DNA from: Nitrospirota bacterium
GTDB lineage: Bacteria > Nitrospirota > JACRHL01
DNA length: 64,000 nt
Assembly (NCBI GenBank): GCA_016212085.1
Contig: JACRHL010000005.1
Location: 124,001 to 188,000, forward strand
Direction of reading: 5' to 3'
A program made the position numbers and the translations under genes. Positions 21,021-29,326 of the stretch are shown here, piece after piece; positions within the stretch are counted from its first letter, which is position 1; the number at the start of each line of letters is the position of its first letter. Below the pieces are notes generated by a model. That model had not been told where the DNA came from. It was given only the letters and a program-made list of their open reading frames with translations, and searched no databases.

Positions 21021-22232
21021 ATGATGGTAACCCGTAATGGACTGATCGCAACCGCCGTGGCCGCCGTCATGGGGCTTTCCCTGGCGCTGGGGGTGCCCGC
21101 CTTCGCGCACGAGGACGATGTGGATGGCGGGCACGTGATCCCGCACCAGGTCGGCGCGCTGGCGCTGGATGGCGGCGTGACCTGGTTCGTTCAGGGCACC
21201 AGCGGCAACGGTACCAACGACAGCACCGATCTGACCTATACCATGGACCTGAACCTGACCAGACCGATGGGGGATTCGGGCACGATCAACATCTCGCTGG
21301 AGGCTGGCAACGGCGCGGGGGTGGACGGGCGCCTGGGGTCGCTGTCCACCGCCAACTACGACGCCTTCATCACCGAGATCGCCACCGCCGACAACGCCTT
21401 CAACTCTCCGTCCGTGTCCCAGTTGTACTACGAGGGCGACTACGCCGACGGCCGGCTGGTGGTGGACTTCGGCAAGCTCGACGTGCACAGCATGTACGAC
21501 GACAACGCCTACGCCAACGACGAGACCGATCAGTTCATGTCGGCCATCTTCACCCGCTCCGCCGGCACCACCTATGCGGAGCTGGACCAGTACTATGGCC
21601 CCGGCCTGGCCATCACCGCCGGGCTGACCGAGAGCGCGTCCCTGATGGCGCTGGTGGCCAACGGCAACGGCTCCGGGTTCGACGGCGTGAGCGACCGGCC
21701 CTACAGCGCCGCGCAGCTCACCTTCAGCCCCGAGGTCGGCGGCCTGGAGGGCAACTACCGCGTCTACGGCATCTATGACGCCCGTGCCTACCTGGACAGC
21801 GGCGGCAACACCACCGAGAACGTGGCCTGGGGCGTGAGCCTGGACCAGGCCCTGCCCGGCGGCGTCGGCGTGTTCGCCCGCTACTCCGCCCAGGATGACG
21901 GCATCGTTTCCACCGCCGCTACCGCCACCGCCGCCGGTGACGACGCCAACGTGGTGGACGCCTCCTGGAGCGCGGGTGGTGTCGTCGGCGGTGCGGCCTG
22001 GGGCCGCGCCGCCGACGTGCTGGGCATCGGCTACGGCCTGGTGGGTGTGAACACCCGGCATCCGTCCATGGCCGGGAAGGACGACGAGGGGCACCTGGAG
22101 GCCTATTACAAGCTGGCCGTGTCCGACCATTTCACCGTCACGCCGGACGTGCAGGTGATCACCAACAACGGCGGCGACCCGAACGCGGACACGGTCACCG
22201 TGCTCGGCGTGCGCGGCCAGATGAATTTCTAA
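21021..22232 (+). CDS. Outer-membrane porin, probably for nickel entry
   Basis: 403 aa from ATG 21021 behind AGGGAGA. A signal peptide ends at GVPAFA. The mature protein is a series of alternating amphipathic strands rich in Gly, Asn, Asp and Tyr, and ends in Phe (VRGQMNF), the classic C-terminal signature of outer-membrane barrels. Its N-terminal mature segment starts HEDDVDGGHVIPH, a possible metal-binding His cluster. The specific porin family is not identified. The NikR-type operator and the downstream nik genes suggest nickel permeation, which is inference. Confidence 0.75.
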   Translation: MMVTRNGLIATAVAAVMGLSLALGVPAFAHEDDVDGGHVIPHQVGALALDGGVTWFVQGTSGNGTNDSTDLTYTMDLNLTRPMGDSGTINISLEAGNGAGVDGRLGSLSTANYDAFITEIATADNAFNSPSVSQLYYEGDYADGRLVVDFGKLDVHSMYDDNAYANDETDQFMSAIFTRSAGTTYAELDQYYGPGLAITAGLTESASLMALVANGNGSGFDGVSDRPYSAAQLTFSPEVGGLEGNYRVYGIYDARAYLDSGGNTTENVAWGVSLDQALPGGVGVFARYSAQDDGIVSTAATATAAGDDANVVDASWSAGGVVGGAAWGRAADVLGIGYGLVGVNTRHPSMAGKDDEGHLEAYYKLAVSDHFTVTPDVQVITNNGGDPNADTVTVLGVRGQMNF

Positions 22233-22241
22233 ACCCGAGGC

Positions 22242-22268
22242 GCGGGCGCCCCCGGCTGGGGAGCCCGC
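22242..22268 (+). terminator. GC hairpin after the porin gene
   Basis: GCGGGC and GCCCGC outer arms with CCCC/GGGG inner arms around GGCT, 10 nt after the porin stop. There is no T-run, so it may act as an attenuator or an mRNA-stabilising end rather than a full terminator. Confidence 0.45.
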
Positions 22269-22349
22269 GTCCGTTGGATCGACGGTGTCCTTCGGCGGGG
22301 TGGGGCCGCTGGTGGATTGCCCTTCGCACCTCATGTGGAGATTGTCCCG

Positions 22350-23144
22350 ATGAAAACAATGACCCGAGCCATCGCCGCCGGCGCCGCCCTGGCGCTCACC
22401 ATGGTGGCCGCCCCGGCCCTCGCCCACTTCCAGATGATCATCCCGTCCGACGAGATGGTGGGGCAGGGCGAGAACCGGGGCGTGAACCTCGACCTGCGCT
22501 TCTGGCACCCGCTGGAGGGCCACGGCATGCACATGGCCAAGCCGGCGCGGTTTGGCGTGATGATCCGCGGTGACAAGCAGACCGACCTGCTGGGCACCCT
22601 CAAGGAGGTGACCCTCAAGGACCGCGCCGGCGCGAGCCGCAAGGGCTTCGCCACCCGCTACGAGGTCAAGAAGCCCGGCGACCACGTCTTCTTCGTGGAG
22701 CCCGCGCCCTACTGGGAGCCCGCCGAGGACTCCTTCATCATCCACTACACCAAGGTGGTGGTGAACGGCCTGGGCATGGAGGTGGGCTGGGACAAGCCGG
22801 TGGGCCTGAAGACCGAGATCGTGCCCCTCACCCGCCCCTACGGCCTGTGGACCGGCAACCTGTTCCAGGGCCGGGTGCTGCTGGACGGCAAGCCCGTGCC
22901 GCACTCCGAGGTGGAGGTGGAGTACTACGACGCCAAGGGCGAGATCCATCCGCCCGCCGATTCCATGATCACCCAGGTGATCAAGGCCGACGCCAACGGC
23001 GTGTTCACCTACGCCATGCCCAAGGCCGGCTGGTGGGGCTTCGCCGCCCTCAACACCGCCGCCAAGCCCATGAAACATGACGGCGCGGACAAGGCCGTGG
23101 AGCTGGGCGCCGTGCTGTGGGTGAAGACCCACGACATGAAGTGA
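22350..23144 (+). CDS. nikK: NikK-like periplasmic protein (DUF4198)
   Basis: 264 aa with a signal peptide ending at ALA, so the mature N-terminus is [10 protein letters not shown]. That exposed His resembles a metal ligand seen in this family. DUF4198 proteins of the NikK type accompany ECF nickel transporters and are thought to deliver Ni2+ in the periplasm. The domain has an immunoglobulin/CNA-B-like C-terminal part ([22 protein letters not shown]). It lies between the porin and nikM. Confidence 0.75.
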   Translation: MKTMTRAIAAGAALALTMVAAPALAHFQMIIPSDEMVGQGENRGVNLDLRFWHPLEGHGMHMAKPARFGVMIRGDKQTDLLGTLKEVTLKDRAGASRKGFATRYEVKKPGDHVFFVEPAPYWEPAEDSFIIHYTKVVVNGLGMEVGWDKPVGLKTEIVPLTRPYGLWTGNLFQGRVLLDGKPVPHSEVEVEYYDAKGEIHPPADSMITQVIKADANGVFTYAMPKAGWWGFAALNTAAKPMKHDGADKAVELGAVLWVKTHDMK

Positions 23145-23179
23145 CCCCGGCAGGGGGGCAAATAAACCGCTCCGGGGCT

Positions 23180-23283
23180 GGTAGCCGAATTTTAGGATTC
23201 GTGCTACCTTTCTGAGGGCGGTCATCCCGCGCACGGTTCAAGGGGGCGGGACGAAAGTCCGATACGGCTTCTGCCCCGCCCTC
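23180..23283 (+). promoter_or_regulatory. Structured 5' leader of nikM
   Basis: A first hairpin at 23180-23208 pairs GGTAGC and CGAAT with ATTCG and GCTACC, leaving one bulged T. A second region has two mutually exclusive pairings: GGAC-GAAA-GTCC (23249-23260) or GGGCGGG (23244-23250) with CCCGCCC (23275-23281). The two share GG at 23249-23250. This arrangement suggests a switching leader ahead of a metal transporter. It does not match the cobalamin or NiCo riboswitch cores I know. Confidence 0.45.
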
Positions 23284-23317
23284 TTTCGTGGCCAAAGTTA
23301 GGAGTTGTGTCGTCGTC

Positions 23318-24427
23318 ATGCATATTTCCGACGGTGTTCTTTCCGGGCCGGTGCTGGCGGCCGGCTGGGCCGGTGCCGCGGTGCTGGGCGCGGCCACCAT
23401 GCGCAAGATGGACATGGAGGAGGTGCCCAAGCTGGCGGTGATCGCCGGGGTGTTCTTCGTCGCCTCGCTGATCCGCTTCCCCATCGGCGCCGCCAGCGTG
23501 CACCTGATCCTCAACGGTCTGGTGGGGGTGGTGCTGGGCAAGCGGGCGTTCCCGGCCATCCTCCTGGGCCTCATCCTGCAAGCGGTGCTGTTCGGCCACG
23601 GCGGCGTGTCGGTGATCGGCATCAACGCGGTGATGCTGGGCGGCGGCGCCCTGGTGGCCTATGGCGTGTGGCAACTGCGGCACCTGGTGTCGTTCGCCAA
23701 GCGCGAGGTGGTGTTTGGCGGCCTGGCGGGCGCCCTCGGCGTGCTCTCCGCCGGTTGCGTGCTGGCCCTGGTGATGGTGACCACCGGCGACGCCTTCGTG
23801 GCGGTGGCCAAGGCGGTGGTGTGGATCCACGTGGGGGTGATGGGCTTCGAGGGCCTGGTGGTCGCCGCCTGCGTGGGCTTCTTGGTGAAGGTCCGGCCGG
23901 ACATGCTGGCCGGCTGGCGCCGCCCGCAGGTGAAGCCGGCGCATCCCGCCGCCATCGTGGCGGCGCTGGCCCTGGGCGCGGCCCTGTTCGCCCCCGCCCC
24001 CGCCCACGCCCACAAGCTGCTGCTCGACTACACGGCCCTGGACGACGGGGTGCTGATCGAGGCCTTCTTTCCCGACGGCAAGCCCGCCCAGGATATCGCC
24101 GTGCGCCTGATGGACACCGACGAGAAGGTGATCTCCGAGGGGCGTACCGACGCCAACGGCGGCCACGTGTTCTCCATTCCCGAACACAAGGACTATGTCG
24201 CCGACGCCGACGCGGAAATGGGCCACTACATCAAGGTGACCATCCCGGCCGCCGATCTGTCCGGCGTGAGGCCGGGGCAGGTGGCCTCCCAGCACGAGGG
24301 GGGGCGGCCCAGCAAGGTGCGCGCGGAGGGCATCCCCATCGGCCGGGTGGCCATCGGTTTCGCCGTCATCGCCGCGCTGGCCCTTGTGGCCATCAAGCTT
24401 GGAAAGCGGGGGAAACATGCCGCTTGA
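23318..24427 (+). CDS. nikM: NikM-NikL fusion, nickel ECF transporter substrate-binding subunit
   Basis: 369 aa. The start ATG 23318 is chosen because NikM/CbiM proteins begin MHI-x-DG, where the free N-terminus and His2 bind the metal; here it is MHISDGVLSG. About seven membrane spans cover residues 1-215. A segment beginning PAHAHKLLLDYTALDDG follows a signal-like hydrophobic stretch and reads as a periplasmic NikL-like domain (about 225-345), and a last membrane helix closes the protein. NikM and NikL are often separate genes. The start lies 14 nt after AGGAG. It overlaps nikQ by 11 nt. Confidence 0.85.
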   Translation: MHISDGVLSGPVLAAGWAGAAVLGAATMRKMDMEEVPKLAVIAGVFFVASLIRFPIGAASVHLILNGLVGVVLGKRAFPAILLGLILQAVLFGHGGVSVIGINAVMLGGGALVAYGVWQLRHLVSFAKREVVFGGLAGALGVLSAGCVLALVMVTTGDAFVAVAKAVVWIHVGVMGFEGLVVAACVGFLVKVRPDMLAGWRRPQVKPAHPAAIVAALALGAALFAPAPAHAHKLLLDYTALDDGVLIEAFFPDGKPAQDIAVRLMDTDEKVISEGRTDANGGHVFSIPEHKDYVADADAEMGHYIKVTIPAADLSGVRPGQVASQHEGGRPSKVRAEGIPIGRVAIGFAVIAALALVAIKLGKRGKHAA

Positions 24428-25205
24428 TATCGACCGCCACGCCCACATCGCCTCTCCCATCCAGCGCTGGGACCCGCGCCTCAAGATCTTTTCGCTGCTG
24501 GTGTTCGTGTTCGGGGTGGCGCTGCTGAAAACGCTGCCCGCCGCCCTGTGCGCGCTGGTGGTGGCGGCCCTGGTGCTGCGCACGGCGTCGCTGCCGTTCC
24601 ACTTCGTCAGCCACGGCATGGAGGCGGCGGGGTTGTTCCTGCTGCCGTTCTTCCTGATCATGCCGTTCTCCTACCCGGGGGTGCCGGCCTTCCACGTGTT
24701 GGGCATGGGCTTTTCGTGGGAGGGGCTGCGCTTCGCCACCCTCATCTTCACCAAGGCGATGACCATCATCCTGGGCAGCTTCATCATGTTCGGCACCGCG
24801 CGTTTCGACGTGTCGATGATCGCCCTGCAGCGGCTGCGCTGCCCGGCGATGCTGGTGCAGATGGTGCTGTTCACCTACCGCTACGTGTACGTGTTCATGG
24901 AGGAGATGAAGACGCTGAACGTGGCCATGCGCGCGCGCGGCTTCGTGCCCCGCACCAACATGCGCACCTTCACCATCCTGGGCGGTTACGTGGGCACCCT
25001 GCTGGTGCGCAGCTTCGAGCGCACCGAGCGGGTGTACAAGGCCATGCTGTCGAAGGGCTACAACGGCACCTTTCCCACCATGGTGGAATTTTCCTGGGAC
25101 GGGCGCGACTTTGCCAAGGCCGGGTTGATGCTGGCCGTGGCCGTCGGGCTCCTGGCGGTGGACATGGCGGGCCCCTTCCACACCGCGATCCAGGCGTGGT
25201 ACTAG
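24417..25205 (+). CDS. nikQ: NikQ/CbiQ-type ECF transporter transmembrane subunit
   Basis: 262-aa energy-coupling membrane subunit that links NikM to the ATPase. Family features include the N-terminal WDPRLKIFSLLVFVF and the cytoplasmic coupling motif with ARG (NVAMRARGFVPRTN) near residues 165-180, followed by a second Arg-containing motif (YKAMLSKGYNG). It has about five spans. The start is inside the end of nikM. Confidence 0.9.
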   Translation: MPLDIDRHAHIASPIQRWDPRLKIFSLLVFVFGVALLKTLPAALCALVVAALVLRTASLPFHFVSHGMEAAGLFLLPFFLIMPFSYPGVPAFHVLGMGFSWEGLRFATLIFTKAMTIILGSFIMFGTARFDVSMIALQRLRCPAMLVQMVLFTYRYVYVFMEEMKTLNVAMRARGFVPRTNMRTFTILGGYVGTLLVRSFERTERVYKAMLSKGYNGTFPTMVEFSWDGRDFAKAGLMLAVAVGLLAVDMAGPFHTAIQAWY

Positions 25206-25249
25206 TAATGATCGGGGTCGGTTGACCCCATTTTTCTGCGGAGCGATAC

Positions 25250-26476
25250 ATGTCCGACAACGCGGCCATCCTGGTCGATGACATCCACTTTTCCTACCCG
25301 GACGGGCACGCGGTGCTCAAGGGGCTGTCGTGCGCGATCAGGCCCGGCGAGAAGGTGGCGCTGATCGGCCCCAACGGCGCCGGCAAGTCCACCTTCATGA
25401 GCCACCTGAACGGCGTCTCCCTGGCCACCCAGGGGCGGGTGGTGATCGACGGCATGGAGGTGACCAAGGACAACCTGGTGGCCATCCGCCGCAAGGTCGG
25501 CATCGTGTTCCAGGATCCGGACGACCAGCTCTTCTGCCCCACCGTGTTCGACGACGTGGCCTTCGGCCCCCTCAATCTGGGCCTGCCCAGGTCCGACGTA
25601 CGCGAACGGGTGGCGCAGGCGCTGGAGCTGGTGGGATTGGCCGGCTTCGAGGAGCGTTCGTCGTTCCACCTGTCGTTCGGCGAGCGCAAGCGCCTGGCCC
25701 TGGCCACGGTGCTCTCGTACCAGCCGGACATCCTGGTGTTCGACGAGCCGTCCACCAACATGGACCCCCTCAACCGCCGCAAGCTCATCGAGTGGCTGCG
25801 CCAGTCGGACAAGACCATCCTGCTCTGCACCCACGACCTGGACATCGCCCTCGACGTGTGCGACCGCTGCCTGGTGCTGGCGGACGGGCGCATTGTCGAA
25901 AGCGGCCCCGCCTCGGAGATCCTGTACGACCGCAAGCTGCTCGAGGCCAACAACCTGGAGCTGCCGCTCGCCCTCATGACCCACGAGCTGCTGCACGACA
26001 AGCTGCGCGCCGGGCGCATGGACGAGGAGCACCGCCGCATCATCGAGGAGTTCCTGCACGCGCACCGGCACGCCCACGGGCCGGACGCCCACGAGCACGT
26101 TCACCTGCACGCCCACGACCACGACCACGAGCACCTGCACCACGACGGTGGCGACGCCCACGCCCACGCCCTGGAGGAGGCGGCGCACCACCACGACGAC
26201 GACCATCAGCACGACGACGACCATCAGCACGACGACGACCATCAGCACGACGACGATCACGATCACGACGACCATCACCACCACGGCGATCACGATCACG
26301 ACGAGCACGACGACCACTGCCACGACGATCACGATCACGACGATCACGACCATGACCATGACCACGACGAGCATCACCACCACGATGACGATCACGGCCA
26401 TGGCCACGATCACCACGTCGCGGTGCCGCACTCCCACGCGCCGGTGCCCGGCCCGGAGGGCGGCGCGGGCCGGTGA
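25250..26476 (+). CDS. nikO: NikO/CbiO-type ATPase with a long His/Asp-rich tail
   Basis: ATP-binding subunit (408 aa) of the nickel ECF transporter. Walker A GPNGAGKST is at 40-48, Q-loop VFQDPDDQLF follows, then signature LSFGERKR, Walker B ILVFDEPS and H-loop CTHDLD. The family ends near residue 265. From about 267 to 395 there is a tail made almost wholly of His, Asp and Glu, with three exact HDDDHQ repeats, likely a metal store or sensor. The substrate is judged nickel from the locus; cobalt is the alternative. Confidence 0.9.
   Translation: MSDNAAILVDDIHFSYPDGHAVLKGLSCAIRPGEKVALIGPNGAGKSTFMSHLNGVSLATQGRVVIDGMEVTKDNLVAIRRKVGIVFQDPDDQLFCPTVFDDVAFGPLNLGLPRSDVRERVAQALELVGLAGFEERSSFHLSFGERKRLALATVLSYQPDILVFDEPSTNMDPLNRRKLIEWLRQSDKTILLCTHDLDIALDVCDRCLVLADGRIVESGPASEILYDRKLLEANNLELPLALMTHELLHDKLRAGRMDEEHRRIIEEFLHAHRHAHGPDAHEHVHLHAHDHDHEHLHHDGGDAHAHALEEAAHHHDDDHQHDDDHQHDDDHQHDDDHDHDDHHHHGDHDHDEHDDHCHDDHDHDDHDHDHDHDEHHHHDDDHGHGHDHHVAVPHSHAPVPGPEGGAGR
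26192..26245 (+). repeat. 18-bp tandem repeat in nikO
   Basis: Three identical units of CACGACGACGACCATCAG, each encoding HDDDHQ. They lie inside the His/Asp tail and keep the reading frame. Confidence 0.9.
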
Positions 26477-26484
26477 GGGCCGCC

Positions 26485-27090
26485 ATGGGCGGTTTTCGTT
26501 TTTCCGGGCTGACGCTATCCTGGAAGCTGCTGGTCACCGGCTTCGTGCTGATCCTCGGGGCCGGCTACCTGGCCGGGGCCCTCAACGCCGCCCTGTCGGT
26601 GGGCCTCAGCAGCGCGGACATCGCCGACCACTACCGCGACCGTGCGCTTTCCGCCCACGAGGCGGCCGTCCTGGAGACGGAGGGCTTCGTGGAGGAGCCG
26701 TTTTCGCTGGATGACCCGGAGGCGGAGCCGGCGCCCATGGACCATGCGGACCCCGGGCGGGCCGGGCAGGGGGGGGGGCCGTCCGTCACCATCGAGCAGA
26801 TGGCGCAGCTCAGCCACGTGCACCTGCTCGGGTTTGCCATGATCCTGCTGTCCGCCGGTGCCCTGACGTGCCTGTCCACCCTGCCCGAGGGGGTGCGCGC
26901 GGCGCTGGTGGGGGCGTTGTTCCTGGGCCTGGCCCTGGATATCGCCGGCCTGTGGCTGGTGCGCTTCGTGTCCCCCGGATTCGCCACGCTCAACCTGGCG
27001 GCGGGGGTGACCATTGGCATCTGTTTGTTGATCACGTCGCTGCGCGTGCTTTGGGAGTTGTGGGCCGCGCCGCGACCAGGGAGGACCTGA
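26485..27090 (+). CDS. Four-span membrane protein with SHVHLLG motif
   Basis: 201 aa from ATG 26485; GTG 26473, overlapping the nikO stop, is an alternative. One span is at the N-terminus (about 10-32), then an acidic extramembrane loop, then three spans. The second span starts QLSHVHLLGFAMI. That H-x-H-x-L-G pattern recalls the short heme-copper-like proteins encoded at 29323 and 31054, so heme or metal binding is possible. No named family is recognised. It is coupled to the next gene by ATGA overlap. Confidence 0.6.
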   Translation: MGGFRFSGLTLSWKLLVTGFVLILGAGYLAGALNAALSVGLSSADIADHYRDRALSAHEAAVLETEGFVEEPFSLDDPEAEPAPMDHADPGRAGQGGGPSVTIEQMAQLSHVHLLGFAMILLSAGALTCLSTLPEGVRAALVGALFLGLALDIAGLWLVRFVSPGFATLNLAAGVTIGICLLITSLRVLWELWAAPRPGRT

Positions 27091-27704
27091 TGATGACCCG
27101 TTTTTCGAACCCGTCCCGGCGGTTGCTGGTGGGGATGGCCATGGTGGCGAGCCTGTTTGCCTGGAGCGGGCCGGCCGCGTCCCCCGCGGCCGCCCACGAG
27201 GCGCATGCGGGCAAGATGCAGACCTTTCTCGACACCAAGCTGGCCCTCCGCCAGATGCTGCCCGCCGGCGACCAGGTGGTGCGCCGCAAGGAGGCGCTCT
27301 CGGCGGCCTCGGCCCGCTGGGTGAAGGAGGCGCTCGGCGTGGCCGTGGACGCGGACCTGTACAGCTTCTTTCTGGCCAAGGACGCCAGCGGTGCCGTGAC
27401 CGGGGTCGCCATGGTGACCGAGTTCGAATACCGCCACGGCGCGGTGAGCCTGGCCCTGGGGCTGGACCCGCGGGGCCGGGTGACCCAGGCGGCGGTGCTG
27501 GGCATCCACGAGGCGTACCTGCCCGACCTGATGCGCTCCACCGGCAAGGGCATCCTGCCCGGTCTGGCCGGGCTGGACGTGGCCGGGCTGGCCGCCCGCG
27601 CCGGTGCCGTGAACGATGACGACCAGGCGGGAAAGGTCGTCATGGGTCGCCTGCGCGACATGGCCGCGGTGCTTGCGGGCCTCGACCGTCAGGTGCGACC
27701 ATAG
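27090..27704 (+). CDS. Exported protein of unknown function
   Basis: 204 aa. The start overlaps the preceding stop and follows GGGAGG. The signal peptide ends around SPAAA, and the mature part begins HEAHAGKM. The fold has some likeness to FMN-binding/NqrC-type periplasmic domains (FEYRHGAVSLALGLDPRGRVTQAAVLG), but the Ser/Thr-Gly-Ala-Thr flavinylation motif is absent. It is likely translated together with the four-span protein. Function is not assigned. Confidence 0.6.
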   Translation: MMTRFSNPSRRLLVGMAMVASLFAWSGPAASPAAAHEAHAGKMQTFLDTKLALRQMLPAGDQVVRRKEALSAASARWVKEALGVAVDADLYSFFLAKDASGAVTGVAMVTEFEYRHGAVSLALGLDPRGRVTQAAVLGIHEAYLPDLMRSTGKGILPGLAGLDVAGLAARAGAVNDDDQAGKVVMGRLRDMAAVLAGLDRQVRP

Positions 27705-27798
27705 TTCCTTGGTCTGGCCCGAGTCCTGCGCGGGATGGGCACGCCGCCCGCCCGCGACGGCGTGCCGCAACGTTTCTTGCAACGAAGGGGAACCGGAT

Positions 27799-28011
27799 AT
27801 GACGACCACGCTGAAGGTGGATGGCATGACCTGCCAGGGTTGCGTCGGCAACGTGACCTCCCTGCTCGAGGGGGTGATCGGCGTCCAGTCCGTCAAGGTG
27901 ACCCTCACCCCGGGACGGGCGGTGGTGGTGCACGGTGAGCAGGTGACCCCCGGCGCCCTGGTGGACGCGGTGGAGGGCGCCGGCTTCGACGCCCAGGTGC
28001 AGCCCGCCTGA
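27799..28011 (+). CDS. Heavy-metal-associated (HMA) metallochaperone
   Basis: 70-aa single HMA domain with the metal site GMTCQGC at residues 9-15 and a ferredoxin-like beta-alpha-beta pattern. Proteins of this CopZ type carry Cu(I) to P-type ATPases or cuproenzymes in the cytoplasm. GAAGGGG precedes the ATG. Its position before cbb3-assembly-like genes suggests copper supply to that island. Confidence 0.85.
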   Translation: MTTTLKVDGMTCQGCVGNVTSLLEGVIGVQSVKVTLTPGRAVVVHGEQVTPGALVDAVEGAGFDAQVQPA

Positions 28012-28020
28012 GCGGCCGTG

Positions 28021-28039
28021 GGCCCGCCGGCGGCGGGCC
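28021..28039 (+). terminator. Hairpin after the HMA gene
   Basis: Perfect 8-bp stem GGCCCGCC/GGCGGGCC with a 3-nt loop, 10 nt past the stop. No T-run follows. A new promoter begins 16 nt later. Confidence 0.45.
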
Positions 28040-28055
28040 GCCAGGCGGGAATGTG

Positions 28056-28085
28056 TTGAGATTCCCGCCCCGATTTCCATACAAT
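28056..28085 (+). promoter_or_regulatory. Sigma-70-like promoter of the cbb3-like island
   Basis: TTGAGA (28056-28061), an 18-nt spacer and TACAAT (28080-28085). About 70 nt upstream of the CcoS-like start, and the best promoter seen for the run of overlapping genes up to 34667. Confidence 0.6.
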
Positions 28086-28156
28086 AGTGAGTTCGCGCAA
28101 CTCCCAATGGATGGGTGCGTCCCCAGGGGCGCCCACCGCACATCGAGGCTGCTGCC

Positions 28157-28456
28157 ATGCCCGAGCTTCCCACTCTTTGGGTTCCCTACGTCTGGGTGAT
28201 CTCCGCCGTCCTGCTGCTGATCGGCGTGGTGATCGCCGTCATCTGGGGGTTCCGCAAGGGGCAGTTCGACGAAAAGATCAAGTACCAGATGTTCGAGGAG
28301 CTGGACGACGACATGTACCTCGACGAGGGCGAGCAGGACCTGGCCATGCGCCAGAAGAAGCTGACCCGCGAGGCCCGTCTGCGCCGCGAGGCGGATGAGG
28401 AAAACGCCGAGGCTGGCAAGCCGGGCGGTGACGGGGGGGCATCGGGTCAGGCGTGA
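28157..28456 (+). CDS. CcoS-like cbb3 oxidase assembly protein
   Basis: 99 aa. One membrane helix (about 8-30) is followed directly by IWGFRKGQFDEK, which matches the WAVRSGQFDD signature of CcoS, a small protein needed to insert heme/copper into cbb3 oxidase. The C-terminal half is an extra charged region, making it longer than typical CcoS (about 50-70 aa). The stop overlaps the next GTG start. Confidence 0.6.
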   Translation: MPELPTLWVPYVWVISAVLLLIGVVIAVIWGFRKGQFDEKIKYQMFEELDDDMYLDEGEQDLAMRQKKLTREARLRREADEENAEAGKPGGDGGASGQA

Positions 28457-28896
28457 GGAAGGGCGAAAAGGTCGTCTGGGGGCTCACCGCCATCATCACG
28501 GCGAGTGCCCTGTACGTGGGATACGTGGTCTACAACGCCCCCGCCAAGGTGATGCCCACCTATCAGGTGGAAAGCGCGGCGGCGGCCCAGGGCGAGGCCG
28601 TGTACCGCCGTAACGCCTGTGATGCCTGCCACCGCATCTGGGACGTGGGCGGCCACCAGGGGGGTGTGCTCGACGGCATCGGCTCGCGCCGCAGCGAGCA
28701 GTGGCTGACCGCCTACCTGAGCGCCGACAACCCACAGGCCATCCTGCCGTCCCAGGTCAAGAAATTCTTCCAGATGCCGTCCTTCGCCAGCATGCCCGAG
28801 ACCGATCGTGCCGATCTGGTGGCGTTTCTGTTCAGCCTCAAGGACCGTCAGCTGGAGGTGGCGGCCCCGCCCCAGGGAGGCGGCGATGGCCGATAG
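28453..28896 (+). CDS. Membrane-anchored monoheme cytochrome c
   Basis: 147 aa. An uncleaved N-terminal helix (about 8-27) holds a periplasmic domain with heme motif CDACH near residue 56. Met residues in QMPSFASM can supply the sixth ligand. The layout (anchor plus one heme c) is like NorC or CcoO-type subunits but shorter. It starts at GTG overlapping the CcoS-like stop and overlaps the next gene by 11 nt. Likely the electron entry subunit for the neighbouring membrane proteins. Confidence 0.75.
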   Translation: MRKGEKVVWGLTAIITASALYVGYVVYNAPAKVMPTYQVESAAAAQGEAVYRRNACDACHRIWDVGGHQGGVLDGIGSRRSEQWLTAYLSADNPQAILPSQVKKFFQMPSFASMPETDRADLVAFLFSLKDRQLEVAAPPQGGGDGR

Positions 28897-29326
28897 CCAC
28901 GCGGCGGGGCCCAAGTGGAGCCCGCGCATGCCCCCCACCATGGCGCTCCTTGGCATGGCGCTGGGCGGCACCGTGTACTACATGCTGATCAAGCTGCTCG
29001 GCGTGCACGTCGAGGTCTGGCAGGGGGTGAACACCTTCACCAACCCGCGCTGGTTCGCGGTCACGGCCGTTGCGCCGGCCCTGTCCGGCTTCGTCACCGG
29101 CATCGTCGCCGGTCACAACGGCAAGTGGTATGCCATGGCGCCCGTGGCGGTGCTGCACACCTCGGATTATCTGGAAACCGTGCGCATGGCCACCGGCCAG
29201 TTGACGGTGCTGGGGCCCGTCCTGTTCGTGTTCTTCATGATCGTCATGCTGGAGCTGGCCCTCATGGCCGGCTGGGGCGCCGAGCTGCTGCGCGCCCGCA
29301 TGGCCGGGAAGGACGTGCGCGCATGA
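28886..29326 (+). CDS. Membrane protein of unknown function
   Basis: 146 aa with three to four membrane spans (about 18-40, 57-80, 82-97, 107-130). GGGAGG precedes ATG 28886, which lies inside the end of the cytochrome gene; the stop overlaps the next start. A His in the loop before the last span (VLHTSDYLET) could be a ligand. No family is recognised; a partner of the subunit-I-like proteins is inferred from the tight overlaps. Confidence 0.6.
   Translation: MADSHAAGPKWSPRMPPTMALLGMALGGTVYYMLIKLLGVHVEVWQGVNTFTNPRWFAVTAVAPALSGFVTGIVAGHNGKWYAMAPVAVLHTSDYLETVRMATGQLTVLGPVLFVFFMIVMLELALMAGWGAELLRARMAGKDVRA

Noticed and set aside
23241-23283. Cobalamin riboswitch ahead of nikM
   Set aside because: The B12-box and the GGGAA/CCGCAACTG core elements are missing.
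26192-26260. CRISPR-like short repeats
   Set aside because: The units are contiguous, have no spacers and are in frame inside nikO.
27090-27704. Covalent-FMN (NqrC/RnfG-type) protein
   Set aside because: The S/T-G-A-T flavinylation motif is not found; only loose similarity remains.
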